Shown here: positions 1 through 7,763 of the stretch, one piece after another
Layout of the letters: the number at the start of each line of letters is the position of its first letter
Position numbering within the stretch: the first letter of the stretch is position 1
Assembly (NCBI GenBank): GCA_004151065.3
Contig: NWUY0300039565.1
Span: forward strand, 10,029-22,061
Direction: 5' to 3'
DNA: 12,033 nt
DNA from: Larix sibirica
Taxonomy: Eukaryota; Streptophyta; Pinopsida; Pinales; Pinaceae
Program-made: the position numbers and the translations under genes
Notes under the pieces: generated by a model
What the model was told of the DNA's origin: nothing
Seen by the model: the letters and a program-made list of their open reading frames with translations, nothing else
Databases searched by the model: none

Positions 1-259
1 GGGGGACGTAGCCTCCTTTTTGGAAGAGGCCAATGTAAGACTAAACATGGTTCAAACCAATCCATAAAAATTATAGCCATCTCACTTAATCCCTTAAATT
101 TTTTTACATCATATGCCAAAAATTTCTTTGCACAACAAACACTATTGGATATTGCAGTAGCCCTTTTTGACCTAAATATGTTTGCAACTTTTGGGGAACA
201 AAATAGATGAATATAACTCTAAAATTTGGTCATGATACTAAATCAGAGTTGCATCTTAG
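1..259. other. AT-rich flank, no gene recognised
   Basis: No reading frame, RNA gene or recognisable repeat could be supported here on either strand. It lies outside the proposed left target-site repeat of LINE A, so it is probably the DNA that element landed in. That DNA may itself be old repeat sequence. Confidence 0.5.
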
Positions 260-266
260 TTCATAA
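260..266. repeat. Candidate target-site duplication of LINE A, left copy
   Basis: TTCATAA occurs here immediately before a run of seven T (267-273), which is the LINE A A-tract read on the other strand. The same 7 bp occurs at 6792-6798 beyond the 5' end of the element. The position next to the A-tract is what target-primed insertion predicts. Seven bases is short and could match by chance. Confidence 0.4.
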
Positions 267-511
267 TTTTTTTCAAGTTGAAAAAAAAACCTTTTATTAA
301 TATGAAAAATTTGTATAAACATAACTTAATACATAACTTTGAGAAGCAAGATCTTCTCAGGTCCAACATCCACAGTTCAACAAAACAAAGAATAGACATT
401 CGGGAACAAGATCACCAATACAAACTGCATACAGTAGTATATAAACAAATCCCTAGCTGAATATTACTACCTACATAATGCAGTCAAAGTGTAATAAACC
501 ACTGCTATCAT
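267..511 (-). other. LINE A 3' UTR and A-tract
   Basis: This follows the TAA at 512-514 that closes the RNase H frame. No coding signal is seen. Near its end come AATAAA (293-298) and then seven A on the minus strand (plus 267-273), the expected layout of a LINE transcript end. An open frame of 60 codons on the plus strand (278-460) resembles nothing known and was not called. Confidence 0.65.
293..298 (-). promoter_or_regulatory. Polyadenylation signal AATAAA of LINE A
   Basis: TTTATT on the plus strand reads AATAAA on the minus strand. It lies 20-26 nt before the A-tract at 273-267, which is normal spacing from a poly(A) signal to the cleavage site. This supports placing the 3' end of the element there. 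Confidence 0.6.
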
Positions 512-958
512 TTAGCATATTTCCACTATGTATTCACTGAGCAAAACTTCAACAATGTATTCCTTTATCAGTATAGAACCATCCATCATTCCCAAAGCCA
601 GCTTAGAGAGATCGTCAACATCTTTGTTGTAGCATCTATATATAGGGGAAAAAGAGAGTTCCTTAAAGTGAAGAATCAGTGCTTGAGTCCATTGCATCCA
701 TTGGCCGAGAAGAATGGGCCTCAGACAATACATACCAACCGCCTAATCAATGAGACACTGCGAGTCCCCAAATATATGAACAAGGGAAATATTTTCCTTC
801 TAGGAAAACCACAGTAGCCCCCAAAGAGCTAATAGCTAAGCTCTGGTGTTTGTGCCTCGCCCAGCTTTAAGCTGCATATGATAGAAATGATCAGAGGAAA
901 TTTTGATAACCATCCAGACTCCACATAAACCCCTTTAGGCAATGCCATCAAAGTAACC
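512..958 (-). other. RNase H domain of LINE A ORF2
   Basis: One frame runs from GYFDG (958) to the TAA at 512-514 and has the plant LINE RNase H layout. It starts with YFDG (catalytic Asp at 947-949). Next comes TNTRA followed by TAG (836-838) and LLALWGLLW, so the stop sits exactly where the catalytic Glu of RAE belongs. FGDSQ (Asp 764-766) and IYRCYNKDVDDLSK (final Asp at 614-616) follow. Further stops lie at 935-937, 800-802 and 743-745. Three of the four DEDD residues remain. RNase H would remove RNA from the cDNA hybrid. Some plant L1-like LINEs carry this domain and many LINEs lack it. Confidence 0.85.
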
Positions 959-1245
959 AATGGGGTAGGTGAACTGAGCTTCATCGAATGGAACAGACCT
1001 GTGCAAGATTTTTTTAGGGGGCTCGATGCCATTGAGATTCCAAGCATGAATACGAGTGTATACCATTTCCACATAAGGTTTGCAACCTCGGAAAATCATT
1101 CCATTTATGGCTCGCCAAACTTCCCAAATAGTAATATATATACAGTGTGAATGTTCACACCCGAGTGATTGAGACATGATGCCAAATTATGGGTGAAAAA
1201 AGCGTGATCCCATTCTGGAAACTGAGGAAAATTTGCATAGAGCAA

Positions 1246-1456
1246 CCGCCAAATCCCCTAAAAAAAGGTACAATTCCCAAAAGATGATTAATGTCTTCAA
1301 AGAAATTAAAACAGAGCTGGCAGATACCTGGACCGAAGTAACCCCTTTTCTAAAGGTTCTGCCATGTCAAAATTTTATTATCCATACATAACCAGATGAA
1401 ACAACTGACTTTGAGTGGCAATTTTTCATTCCACAGGTTTTTTTGCATACGGATCT
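1246..1456 (-). other. zf-RVT zinc-binding domain of LINE A ORF2
   Basis: The frame contains LWNEKLPLKVSCFIWL, then KILTWQNL, a TAG (1350-1352), KRGYFGPGICQLC and INHLLGIV. This is the usual zf-RVT order: a W-x-LP-KV core, a TxxNLxKRG turn, a CxxC pair (1320-1322 and 1311-1313) and a following His (1284-1286). The final Cys usually found after the His is not seen; Val lies near that place. The domain typically follows RT in plant LINE proteins. It is in a different frame from both the connection region upstream and the RNase H downstream. Confidence 0.8.
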
Positions 1457-1479
1457 CTAGATTCTCCATCATATGATTG

Positions 1480-2300
1480 AAAATGGTAATAAAGTTAGCT
1501 TAGCATTCACTGATCTCGAAGTGTGATTGGTTTCCCAAACTAATTGATTAGCTGTGTCTATGATGTATATACCAGCCTCAATCAAATTTTGAGTATATGC
1601 ATCCCATTCCCCACAAAGAGCACTAGGAAGCAACATATCTTTGGAAATGAACCACTACAACGTAGAATTATCGGTGGATTTGACCAGTTGTTTCAGAATG
1701 AAATGCCTTCTTACCTGTAATTCTCTAATGAGTTATAGCAATAACTTGTAATCCTCTTTGAGACCCAAAATCGGATTGATACCAACAAAGGTTTGAATGC
1801 CATGACCCATTGCCTAGTAAAGAGAATGTTTGATAATGGGTAACAGCTTAAGTAGACTGCGCCATACCTCAAAGATGTTAGAGTGAGATTTACATTGAGT
1901 TCTAAACCAATGGCAGGGTGCAAGTCCCTACAAATACTTGGCCTTAATGGTTGTGCCCCAAAGGTCTTAATCAAATAGACAGCGCTAGAGGATTTTTGCA
2001 CACAAGGCTCGATTGAATTCCTTCAAATGTTTGATTCCCAAGCCTCCCAAATGTATAGGTAAAGATAAACACTCCCAACTGGCGAGATGGATTTTCATAG
2101 CATCCGCACGACCACCCCAGAGGAATTGGAATTTTTTTTTCTTATGATTTTCTCTAACACCAGTGAAGGAACAACAAAGAGTGTAAACCAATACACCGAC
2201 ACACTAAGAAGCACCGATTTAACCAGCACTAGACGTCCCCCTAGAGTAAGCCACCTCTGCGCCCAAGAATTGATTCTACGAGTGACCCTCTGAATAAGTC
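1480..2300 (-). other. RT thumb / connection region of LINE A ORF2, heavily decayed
   Basis: After the RT comes the conserved stretch INSWAQRWLTLGGRLVLVKSV, then a T run (2142-2150 on plus) where the frame shifts. Next are FQFLWGG, then LASWECLSLPIHLGGLGIKHL and NRALCAK, all typical of the region after the RT in plant LINEs. The frame then continues with several stops through WRSLLKLLPIIKHSLY and GHGIQTFVGINPILG, which resemble the usual LWKxI..LP and GNG..xxFW..PWLG segments. Below about 1600 the similarity is weak and the limits are approximate. Confidence 0.7.
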
Positions 2301-2339
2301 AATTCCAGTCTACGACCTTGTATGAGTTGGGCTTGATGG

Positions 2340-3172
2340 TGAAGCCCAAATATTTAATGCCCTCCTCAAAATACTTCAACTGATAAGGAAAAAAACCCAC
2401 AATATAAGATTTGATAGCATAATCCTCACATTTGTAAACAAAAGAGGGCTTCATGGGGTTAATAAGCATCCCGGATGCTTCATAGAATAAATTGAGAAAC
2501 TGGTAATACTGAAGCCATTCCTCTTTAGTACCATCCCCAAAGAGAAGAACACCATCGACAAAAAGAAGATGAGAGATCGAGAGGGTTCTTGCCACCTTTA
2601 TACCAGATATCAGCCCTTGGGACTTAGCCTTATTAATCAGTAAACTGAGTCCTTCAATGGCCAGTATGAAAAGGTAAGGGGACAATGAACACCCTTGTCG
2701 CAGACCATGATTTCCATGAAAGAAAGAGGTAGGAGACCCATTCACCAACACCACAAAATTAGCAGTCGTGATGCAAACCATCATCCAATTTACCACTTCC
2801 ACCGTTAAACCGATCTGAATAAGAATGAACCTTAGGTAGTCCCAATCCACTCTGTTATATGCTTTCTACAGATACAACTTTAGTATGAAAGCACTCATCC
2901 TTTTCATCTTGATGGAGTGCAACCCTTCTTGAGCTGCCCCCAATGCATCCATAATATGATGATTAGGCAAGAATGCGAATTGTTCCTTCGAGATATACCA
3001 TCCCAAGATGGGTTTGATTCTTTCAGTGATGATTTTCGTGATAGATTTATACATAAGATTGGAGAGAGAAATGGGGCAGTACTCATCAAAATCCATCGGT
3101 GGGGCAGTACTCATCAAAATCCATCGGTCTATCCACTTTTGGGATCAAAGTTATGTAAGTTTTATTCAGACA
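2340..3172 (-). other. Reverse transcriptase domain of LINE A ORF2, catalytically dead
   Basis: Visible pieces are CLNKTYITLIPKVDRP (frame ending 3172), EYCPISLSNLMYKSITKII, a degraded motif A KLYL-stop-KAYNRVDW, VNGSPTSFF, motif B GLRQGCSLSPYLFILAIEG, and motif C LLFVDGVLLFG, then KYLGF. The motif A catalytic Asp is Tyr (2872-2874) and the following codon is TAG (2866-2868). The second Asp of the FADD motif is Gly (2551-2553). Two of three metal-binding Asp are therefore lost. A 28-bp exact tandem duplication at 3073-3128 lies just before the PISL motif. Confidence 0.92.
3073..3128. repeat. Exact 28-bp tandem duplication inside LINE A RT
   Basis: The 28 bases at 3073-3100 are repeated without a mismatch at 3101-3128. 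On the minus strand they encode the PMDFDEYCP segment before the PISL motif. A length of 28 shifts the frame by one. Because another indel at 3173-3174 had already shifted the frame, the duplication returns the RT to the frame used before that indel. Perfect identity in an otherwise decayed element suggests it is recent, or an assembly or sequencing artefact. Confidence 0.95.
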
Positions 3173-3539
3173 ATGGGGATCCACTCTTTTTTCTGAGACT
3201 CTTCAATGGTTTTCGTTAGCTCATCCTCCAGTAAATAAAAAAAGTGGAGATAAAACTCCACCATTCACCCATCGGTCCCCGAGCTCTTGTCGCAGGCGAA
3301 GAGCTTTAGAGTTTTCAGTACTTCATCTTTTGTAATAGGCTTTCCCACTTGACTGCAGTCCTCCAAAGAGAAAAAATGAGGGAAATTTTGAATGGTTTCC
3401 AATTGACTAAGTAGATTATTAGCTTTAGGTTTAGTGTAGACACCTCTAAAATGATCCATAGTCGCACTCTTGATAGAAGAGTTGTCATAGACAGTTCTGT
3501 CAACGTCCACCTTTACGTCCCATATGGCATTCATCAAAT

Positions 3540-3896
3540 GCCTATGATTGGCATATTTGTGAAAAAAAAAATATTACGGTCCCCCATTTTCAGCTAAATA
3601 GCCCTACTCTTCTGACGCCACTCCTCTTCGATTCGGTCCAGGATCTTCTCCTTCACTTGCATCAGCTCTGAAATATGCTTACATCGCTTTAGGGAGAAGA
3701 AGGAGTCATCCATTCCATGAGTGATATCTTGTATCTCCTTCTCGATGGCCACTAAAACCTTATGATCTTCCTCTTTTTTAACTTTAACCCAATCCTTCAC
3801 CAAATTACTTAGTAAGAAAATTTTTCGAGGTATCCAAATTAAGGGAGACGCCTGTACTTTATGCTGCAAGTCCATCCAAGTGTTTCGGATCCAGTC
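3540..3896 (-). other. Linker between endonuclease and RT of LINE A ORF2
   Basis: This is a Lys/Glu-rich, probably helical stretch that includes KVKKEEDHKVLVAIEKEI and VKEKILDRIEEEWRQKSRAI. It ends in the conserved plant LINE motif WLKEGDRNTKFFH, here read as stop-LKMGDRN followed by FFHKYAN across a frameshift. The Trp codon has become TAG (3594-3596). The frame changes in the A run at 3562-3571. TGA 3897-3899 separates the linker from the endonuclease. After the shift, MNAIWD and the DKSSGTDG segment (3537-3265) lead into the RT. Confidence 0.8.
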
Positions 3897-4650
3897 TCAA
3901 AATGAAGTATCCGCCAATAAACCTAGGTTGAACTTAAAAGGATAAGATTTATAATGACAGTCAAAATCCAGTTGTAAAATGACCGCCTTATGGTCAGAGA
4001 TTCCCACCGCATATGACCATGAGCAATACTTACCCAAAGCACCATAAAGATCCTCAGCCATGAAAAAGCGGTCAAGATGCTTCCCAATACCTGCCTTCCC
4101 ACAACGACAATTCGACCAGGTTGGGTATAAGATATTTGGAACAACATCCACCAACCGAGCCTCTTCAAACAAAGAAGTGAAATAATCCTCCATTGGATCC
4201 AAAATATTTCCCTCCCCCCAAGTCTCATCCGGACTCAAAGTCAGGTTCAGATCCCTTGCCAGAATGAGTGAGGGGTCATTAAGAAGCCCTGCCATTGAGA
4301 TCCTATCCCAAAATTCCCTATGTTGATGGTAAGGGCCATATATATTTAATACCCAAATAGGATGCTGAAAACATTTTAGGGTTCCTTCAACCAGAATTCC
4401 TGCACATGTACAATAGTATTTAAGATCAACCAGTAAAGGATCCCAAGCCACCAGAGTGCCCCCAGAATATCCACGTGCATCCAATGCAAAAACATGCCAC
4501 TGCGGCTTAATAGACAAAAAATACTGACAAGCATCCACCGCACTCGCCATAGTCTCTTGGATAAGAACCAGTGTTGGATGGATAATCTCCAAAAAACGTT
4601 TCAGGGTGGCTCGCTTAGGGCCACTCCCAAGCCCTCAAACATTGAAGGTA
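3897..4650 (-). other. APE-type endonuclease domain of LINE A ORF2
   Basis: The domain begins LVTFNV-stop-GLGSGPKRATL, where the TGA at 4635-4637 replaces the Arg of the NVRG motif, a CGA-to-TGA (CpG) change. It continues with LIQET (catalytic Glu near 4555), GGTLVAW, NIYGPYH, the usual GDLN motif read here as RDLN (Gly to Arg near 4255), the LDRFF motif, and an intact SDH near 3996. From about 4634 to 3900 it is one uninterrupted frame of roughly 245 codons, the longest clean block in this element. It would nick target DNA to prime reverse transcription. Confidence 0.92.
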
Positions 4651-4677
4651 ACTAGGTTTATTAAGTAGCCCCGCCAT

Positions 4678-4778
4678 GGGATAAATATTATCTAAGAACC
4701 TGAGGGGGAGATATTCGGTTAAGACCTTTCTCGAAAAGTGAGGATATGGGGGGATTGAAATTACACAAGACAAAGGAT
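4678..4778 (-). other. Spacer between LINE A ORF1 and ORF2
   Basis: About 100 bp separate the ORF1 stop (4779-4781) from the likely ORF2 ATG (4677-4675). That ATG is followed by only 20 codons in its frame before a stop. The endonuclease starts in the next frame, so an indel has hit the first few codons of ORF2. No internal regulatory element could be identified. Confidence 0.5.
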
Positions 4779-5453
4779 TCAACACATCCCCCCCAAATTT
4801 TTTCCAGATCCCTTCTTGATTTTTCTTGCTCTACGTATGGTTACATTCCCATTAAAGATGGAGGATATCGAGATTACAGAGGGGTGATCCTTAGGATCCA
4901 TAGTGTAAGTCTTCAACGGGAAAAACTGCTTTCCTGCGTGCGTTGGAGAAAATTCAGAAGTATCAGGGATAGGGGAAGGAGAGAGTGCAATGTCCAGACA
5001 TTTCCGAACATGCTCATCGAAGGGAAGGGAAGAAGTTTGATAAGAAGGGAAGGAATTTTCCAAATGTATGGGAACAACATCAGAATGAATATCTGGTAGG
5101 GATGGAGGCTCATCAGAAAAAACCCTCGGATGTGTCGATGGACCCAGATGAAACCCCATCTCTGAATCCCTAGAGGTAAAATCCCGGGTAGCTTCAGTAG
5201 GACACAGAGACTCCCCCAAACCCGGGGAAAAAGACTCTCTACCTGAGCCCTTTTCCAGGCTTTGTGATAGAGCATTCCAAATGTCATCCAAAGAGATAAA
5301 TTTAAGCAATACAGGTATATACTGTGAAAACTTACCCAAATAACTGGAGGCCGACGTAGAATCCAATGGTATGGGCACCCATTAACCGTCATCCGGATCA
5401 CAAAGCTAGTCCTTTGCACCAAAGTTACGTTTAGTGCCTTCAACACTGAAGCC

Positions 5454-5495
5454 ACATTGAGCCTTGGAGTGTCCGACCTTTCGATAAAGATGGCA
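5454..5495 (-). other. Degenerate CCHC zinc knuckle of LINE A ORF1
   Basis: The frame reads CHLYRKVGHSKAQC. The CX2CX4HX4C spacing is exact, but the second Cys is Tyr (TAT at 5484-5486), one G-to-A step from TGT. The flanking PFR before it is common in these proteins. Zinc knuckles help ORF1 bind nucleic acid; this one could not hold zinc normally. Confidence 0.85.
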
Positions 5496-5579
5496 CCTGA
5501 ATGGGACACACTAGTATTCAAGGCATTGTATGAAAGATCCCCCCTCCCACACAACCTCCAAATCTCCTGGTAAACCCTA

Positions 5580-6035
5580 TGAATTGTTTAACTTGACCAA
5601 CATCCTGGGGGTTCGTCGTTTAGCGCCCAACAACTGCTCATCCTCCATCAGAATGAAACGTCCAATTGAATTAGCAACGGCCATGAAACTGTTAATGTTC
5701 TAGTAATGAAAGGGAAAACCCAGTAATATTGTCCACAGGTGACGTTTAGACAACTTCTTCGAACGAGGGTCAAAACCTCTATGCTAGCGGGACAATACCA
5801 GCGAGCCTTTGCCATAAACCCAGAAATGGTTCTCAATAATCGTTTTGTCTTCTTCGGATAAAAATTGGAACGTAAGCCATATGTTATCCAGCACTAATAT
5901 GCGGGGAATGCTTGTGATGAATGGATTCCACGGCAGCCAAATCCAGTTAAGGATCTCCGGTCTCGTCAAACGGATGTATTCGAACTTACCCACCAACGCC
6001 CTTTGGCTCAGCGCCACTACCAAGTCCATTGTTAC
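5580..6035 (-). other. DUF4283 domain of LINE A ORF1
   Basis: The domain runs from about residue 108. It includes ALVGKFEYIRLTRPEILNWI, LDNIWLTFQFLSEEDKTII and GKGSLVLSR, then a stop and FDPRSKK, then LWTILLGFPFHY, a stop, and SIGRFILMEDEQL. The pattern of a variable first part, a hydrophobic FxF strand, an acidic EED turn, a LVLxxW strand and a P-x-W/L-LGFPxHYW segment fits DUF4283, widespread in plant LINE ORF1 proteins. Two of the stops sit where Trp is expected. Confidence 0.75.
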
Positions 6036-6356
6036 ATCCTTATCCAGCACACACAAAGGCCTTCCTCTTTTTTCCTTCTCAAACTTCAACTTAAGTGGTG
6101 AGTGCCGGACAGACTCCCCCTGGGTTCCCTCCAAATCCTTCGATACAGATGTATGAGGGAGAACCCTCCGTGGAGACACCTTGTCACCACCGACGGGAGA
6201 AAACCTAGCAGGAGAAAGGTGGCTAGAGTCATATGACACATGTACTCTAGGGTTAGTAAGAACTCCCATATTTGAGATAGGCTGAGAGACCGGTCCGCCA
6301 TCCGCTCCATCGTTACCTGAAATAGAAAAATGGGTTTTCATGTTATCCCCCGACAA

Positions 6357-6791
6357 ACCCTCAGACCCTCAGTCCCTCAGTCGAGAACCATCACTGTCTG
6401 AAATGCAGTGCACCTCCGTCATAAACGAGAAAAAAAAGCACTCAAATAACCTAAACAAGTCAACAACCCATCACATGATATTGTCAGCGACATGTACGAG
6501 GAAAAATGAAAATTCCCACTTGTATAACTTGGTTGGTACTAAGTTCAACAAAAAACTGTTGAACGGACTCCAGGGCCCTCGTTATATTACTATAAAAAAA
6601 TGATGATGGCTGGATAGATACAAAAAACCCAAAAAATCCCCCAACCACCAAATCTTCCACCCACAAAGAACCCACTGGATACATCAAGGGTTTCTGCCAT
6701 AAGCATACAGGACCTACAAAGGAATCCGCCCTAAATGCTCAAGACCAGCTAGGGTTTCCCCATCTCCCTCCACCAAACCGACGCCCAAAAT
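6357..6791 (-). other. LINE A 5' leader
   Basis: This is the non-coding stretch between the proposed 5' end and the ORF1 ATG. Short open frames on both strands (for example 6484-6687 minus) resemble nothing known. A telo-box-like AAACCCTAG lies at 6757-6749 on the minus strand. The internal promoter expected in a LINE 5' UTR could not be recognised by sequence alone. Confidence 0.55.
6749..6757 (-). promoter_or_regulatory. Telo-box-like AAACCCTAG in LINE A leader
   Basis: AAACCCTA is the plant telo-box, a known promoter element and binding site of telomere-repeat-like factors. Here it lies about 35-45 bp inside the proposed 5' end. A similar element sits at the same relative place in LINE B. 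A single 8-mer has little weight alone. Confidence 0.35.
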
Positions 6792-6798
6792 TTCATAA
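6792..6798. repeat. Candidate target-site duplication of LINE A, right copy
   Basis: TTCATAA repeats the 7 bp at 260-266. If it is the target-site duplication, LINE A begins at 6791. The alternative is a chance match. Confidence 0.4.
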
Positions 6799-7063
6799 GA
6801 CTTTTGTTAAAGTTGTCATGGATTAGTTGCATTATGCCCATATCTAAGGGTTATTGATGCGCTAGCTCAATGCCTCATATTCATTTCGGGTTTCAAACAT
6901 AATCAAATTTTAATTTTATGTTGTTGACCTAAAGTGCTAAAACCATTGATTTGATGTGGCAAGATTATTCATTTCAAGTTGGGAAGGTGTTTATTTAAAA
7001 CCATTTCATCATTGACCCGATACTACTTTAGCGATTAAAGGTGGAAAAGTGTATGATGATGTC

Positions 7064-7350
7064 ACATGTAGTGGGCTCGGTTTTTATTGCCAACAAATGA
7101 AAATGTTCCACGTGGAGTGGATTTAATGTTATATATATATGTGTTGGTTGATGTTGGAAAATAAAATGAAAATAAACATGTTTTTTATTATTATTTTTAA
7201 TGAGTCAAACATGTAGTGGGCTCTGTTTTTATTACCAACAAATCAAAATGTGTCATGTGCAGTGAATTTAATGTTATATATATATATTGGTTGATGTTGG
7301 AAAATAAAATGAAAAAAAAATATGTTTTTTATTATTATTTTTAATGAGTC
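7064..7350. repeat. Tandem duplication, period 145 bp, non-coding
   Basis: Copy 1 starts at 7064 and copy 2 at 7209. Both run from ACATGTAGTGGGCT to TTTTTAATGAGTC (copy 1 ending 7206, copy 2 ending 7350). By eye they differ by about ten substitutions and small indels in the TA and A runs, roughly 90-93% identical. The copies abut almost directly. Identity this far below 100% implies an old duplication. Neither copy encodes a protein. It lies between the 5' ends of the two LINEs. Confidence 0.92.
7109..7114. promoter_or_regulatory. G-box CACGTG in duplication copy 1
   Basis: The palindrome CCACGTGG (7108-7115) contains the plant G-box core bound by bZIP and bHLH factors. The matching place in copy 2 (7254-7259) reads CATGTG, one CpG-type C-to-T change away. 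Function is not shown. Confidence 0.35.
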
Positions 7351-7419
7351 GGACCTTTTTAATGTAGGTTGAATTAGCAAAATTAAAATTCCAATAAATT
7401 CTACAAATTTTCATTACGT

Positions 7420-7499
7420 TTCGCACTGCCAAAACCCTAACTTTCGTGTTGCTTTTGTCTTGATTTGCCCTAAGACCGCGCTCTGTTCCTTGTAGGGCT
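7420..7499 (+). other. LINE B 5' leader with telo-box
   Basis: The leader precedes the ATG at 7500. AAACCCTAA (7432-7440), a plant telo-box-like sequence, lies 60 bp before the ATG. The upstream limit is unknown and could extend into the tandem duplication. Confidence 0.4.
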
Positions 7500-7763
7500 A
7501 TGGCCTCCACGACGGGGGGGGATGGGTTCTCCCCCCTCCTGCAAATTCTGATGTGAACATGAGTGTCATACCTAGTCTACATAGCAACGAAAAGGGTAAC
7601 ACTTCTCAGCAGCAACCAAATGAGGAGACGGAAAAGATCACCGAACAGCCGGTGGAGGGCCCTATCTCAGAAGAAGCCACAAAGACTACCCGTACATGCA
7701 TATCCAAATCGGTAGCCTGACCTTGCATAGAAATCCCCCCATCTAGAATCAACGCCAAGATCC

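Larger units (their letters stand above)
512..4677 (-). pseudogene. LINE A ORF2: endonuclease / reverse transcriptase / zf-RVT / RNase H, broken
   Basis: ORF2 of an L1-like LINE cuts target DNA and copies the element RNA onto it. The translated pieces give, in order, an APE-type endonuclease (about 4640-3950), a charged linker (3895-3540), RT (3172-2340), a connection region (2300-1480), a zf-RVT zinc finger (1456-1246) and RNase H (958-512). The frame changes near the start codon, in the A/T run 3562-3571, at 3173-3174, across a 28-bp duplication (3073-3128), in the T run 2142-2150, near 1470 and near 1240. Stops include TGA 4635-4637, TGA 3897-3899, TAG 3594-3596, TGA 3265-3267 and TAG 2866-2868. 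The likely start is the ATG at 4677-4675, 101 bp after the ORF1 stop and one frame away from the endonuclease. The product would be non-functional. Confidence 0.93.
4779..6356 (-). pseudogene. LINE A ORF1: DUF4283 and zinc-knuckle RNA-binding protein, six stops
   Basis: ORF1 proteins of plant LINEs bind the element RNA. A single frame of 526 codons runs from the ATG at 6356 to the stop at 4779-4781 without any frameshift. It is broken by stops at 5784-5786, 5700-5702, 5577-5579, 5511-5513, 5406-5408 and 5382-5384. The ATG is the first in frame after a TGA ten codons upstream. The order is a Ser/Pro-rich N-terminus (residues 1-100), DUF4283 (about 108-260), a CCHC knuckle with one Cys lost (5495-5454), then a Ser/Pro/Asp-rich tail (from 5378). 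Keeping frame over 1.5 kb while gaining stops suggests decay mainly by point transitions. Confidence 0.9.
267..6791 (-). mobile_element. LINE A: near full-length, decayed L1-like plant LINE retrotransposon
   Basis: Read on the minus strand, the parts follow the order of a complete plant LINE: leader, ORF1 with DUF4283 and a CCHC zinc knuckle, ORF2 with endonuclease, reverse transcriptase, zf-RVT and RNase H, then a 3' UTR with a polyadenylation signal and A-tract. The length, about 6.5 kb, fits a complete plant L1-like element. ORF1 carries six in-frame stops but no frameshift. ORF2 carries at least six frame changes and many stops. Both ends are estimates: the 3' end rests on the A-tract 20-30 nt after AATAAA, and the 5' end rests only on the 7-bp flanking repeat. 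The copy cannot encode its own movement. Confidence 0.93.
6799..7419. other. AT-rich spacer between two head-to-head LINEs
   Basis: No coding frame or RNA gene is supported. The spacer contains the tandem duplication at 7064-7350, with TA runs and a G-box. From 6799 to about 7060 nothing was recognised. Its left part should be the original flank of LINE A. Its right part may include the true 5' end of LINE B, which has no clear boundary. Confidence 0.6.

Noticed and set aside
1-259. LTR fragment
   Set aside because: The start looks repeat-like, but no LTR end, primer binding site or polypurine tract could be seen.
278-460. Open frame of 60 codons on the plus strand
   Set aside because: It lies in the LINE A 3' UTR, antisense to it, is low in complexity and resembles no known protein.
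1711-2001. Minus-strand frame of 96 codons
   Set aside because: The frame giving WRSLLKLLP and GHGIQTFVGINPILG fits the LINE connection region, so this is a shadow.
2340-3172. RT of a diversity-generating retroelement, retron or group II intron
   Set aside because: The RT is joined to an APE-type endonuclease upstream and to zf-RVT and RNase H downstream, which is a LINE, in eukaryote-type DNA.
4746-5173. Plus-strand open frames over LINE A ORF1
   Set aside because: They are antisense to the ORF1 Ser/Pro-rich tail, whose own frame is continuous with the zinc knuckle.
4913-5554. Minus-strand frame of 213 codons
   Set aside because: It is long, but the zinc knuckle and DUF4283 read in another frame on the same strand; this one shows no domain.
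7064-7350. Pair of short LTRs or a MITE
   Set aside because: The copies are directly adjacent with no internal region, no terminal inverted repeats and no TG...CA ends.
6799-7419. Host gene promoter or small RNA gene
   Set aside because: TA runs and a G-box alone do not define a promoter, no host coding sequence follows, and no tRNA-like fold was seen.
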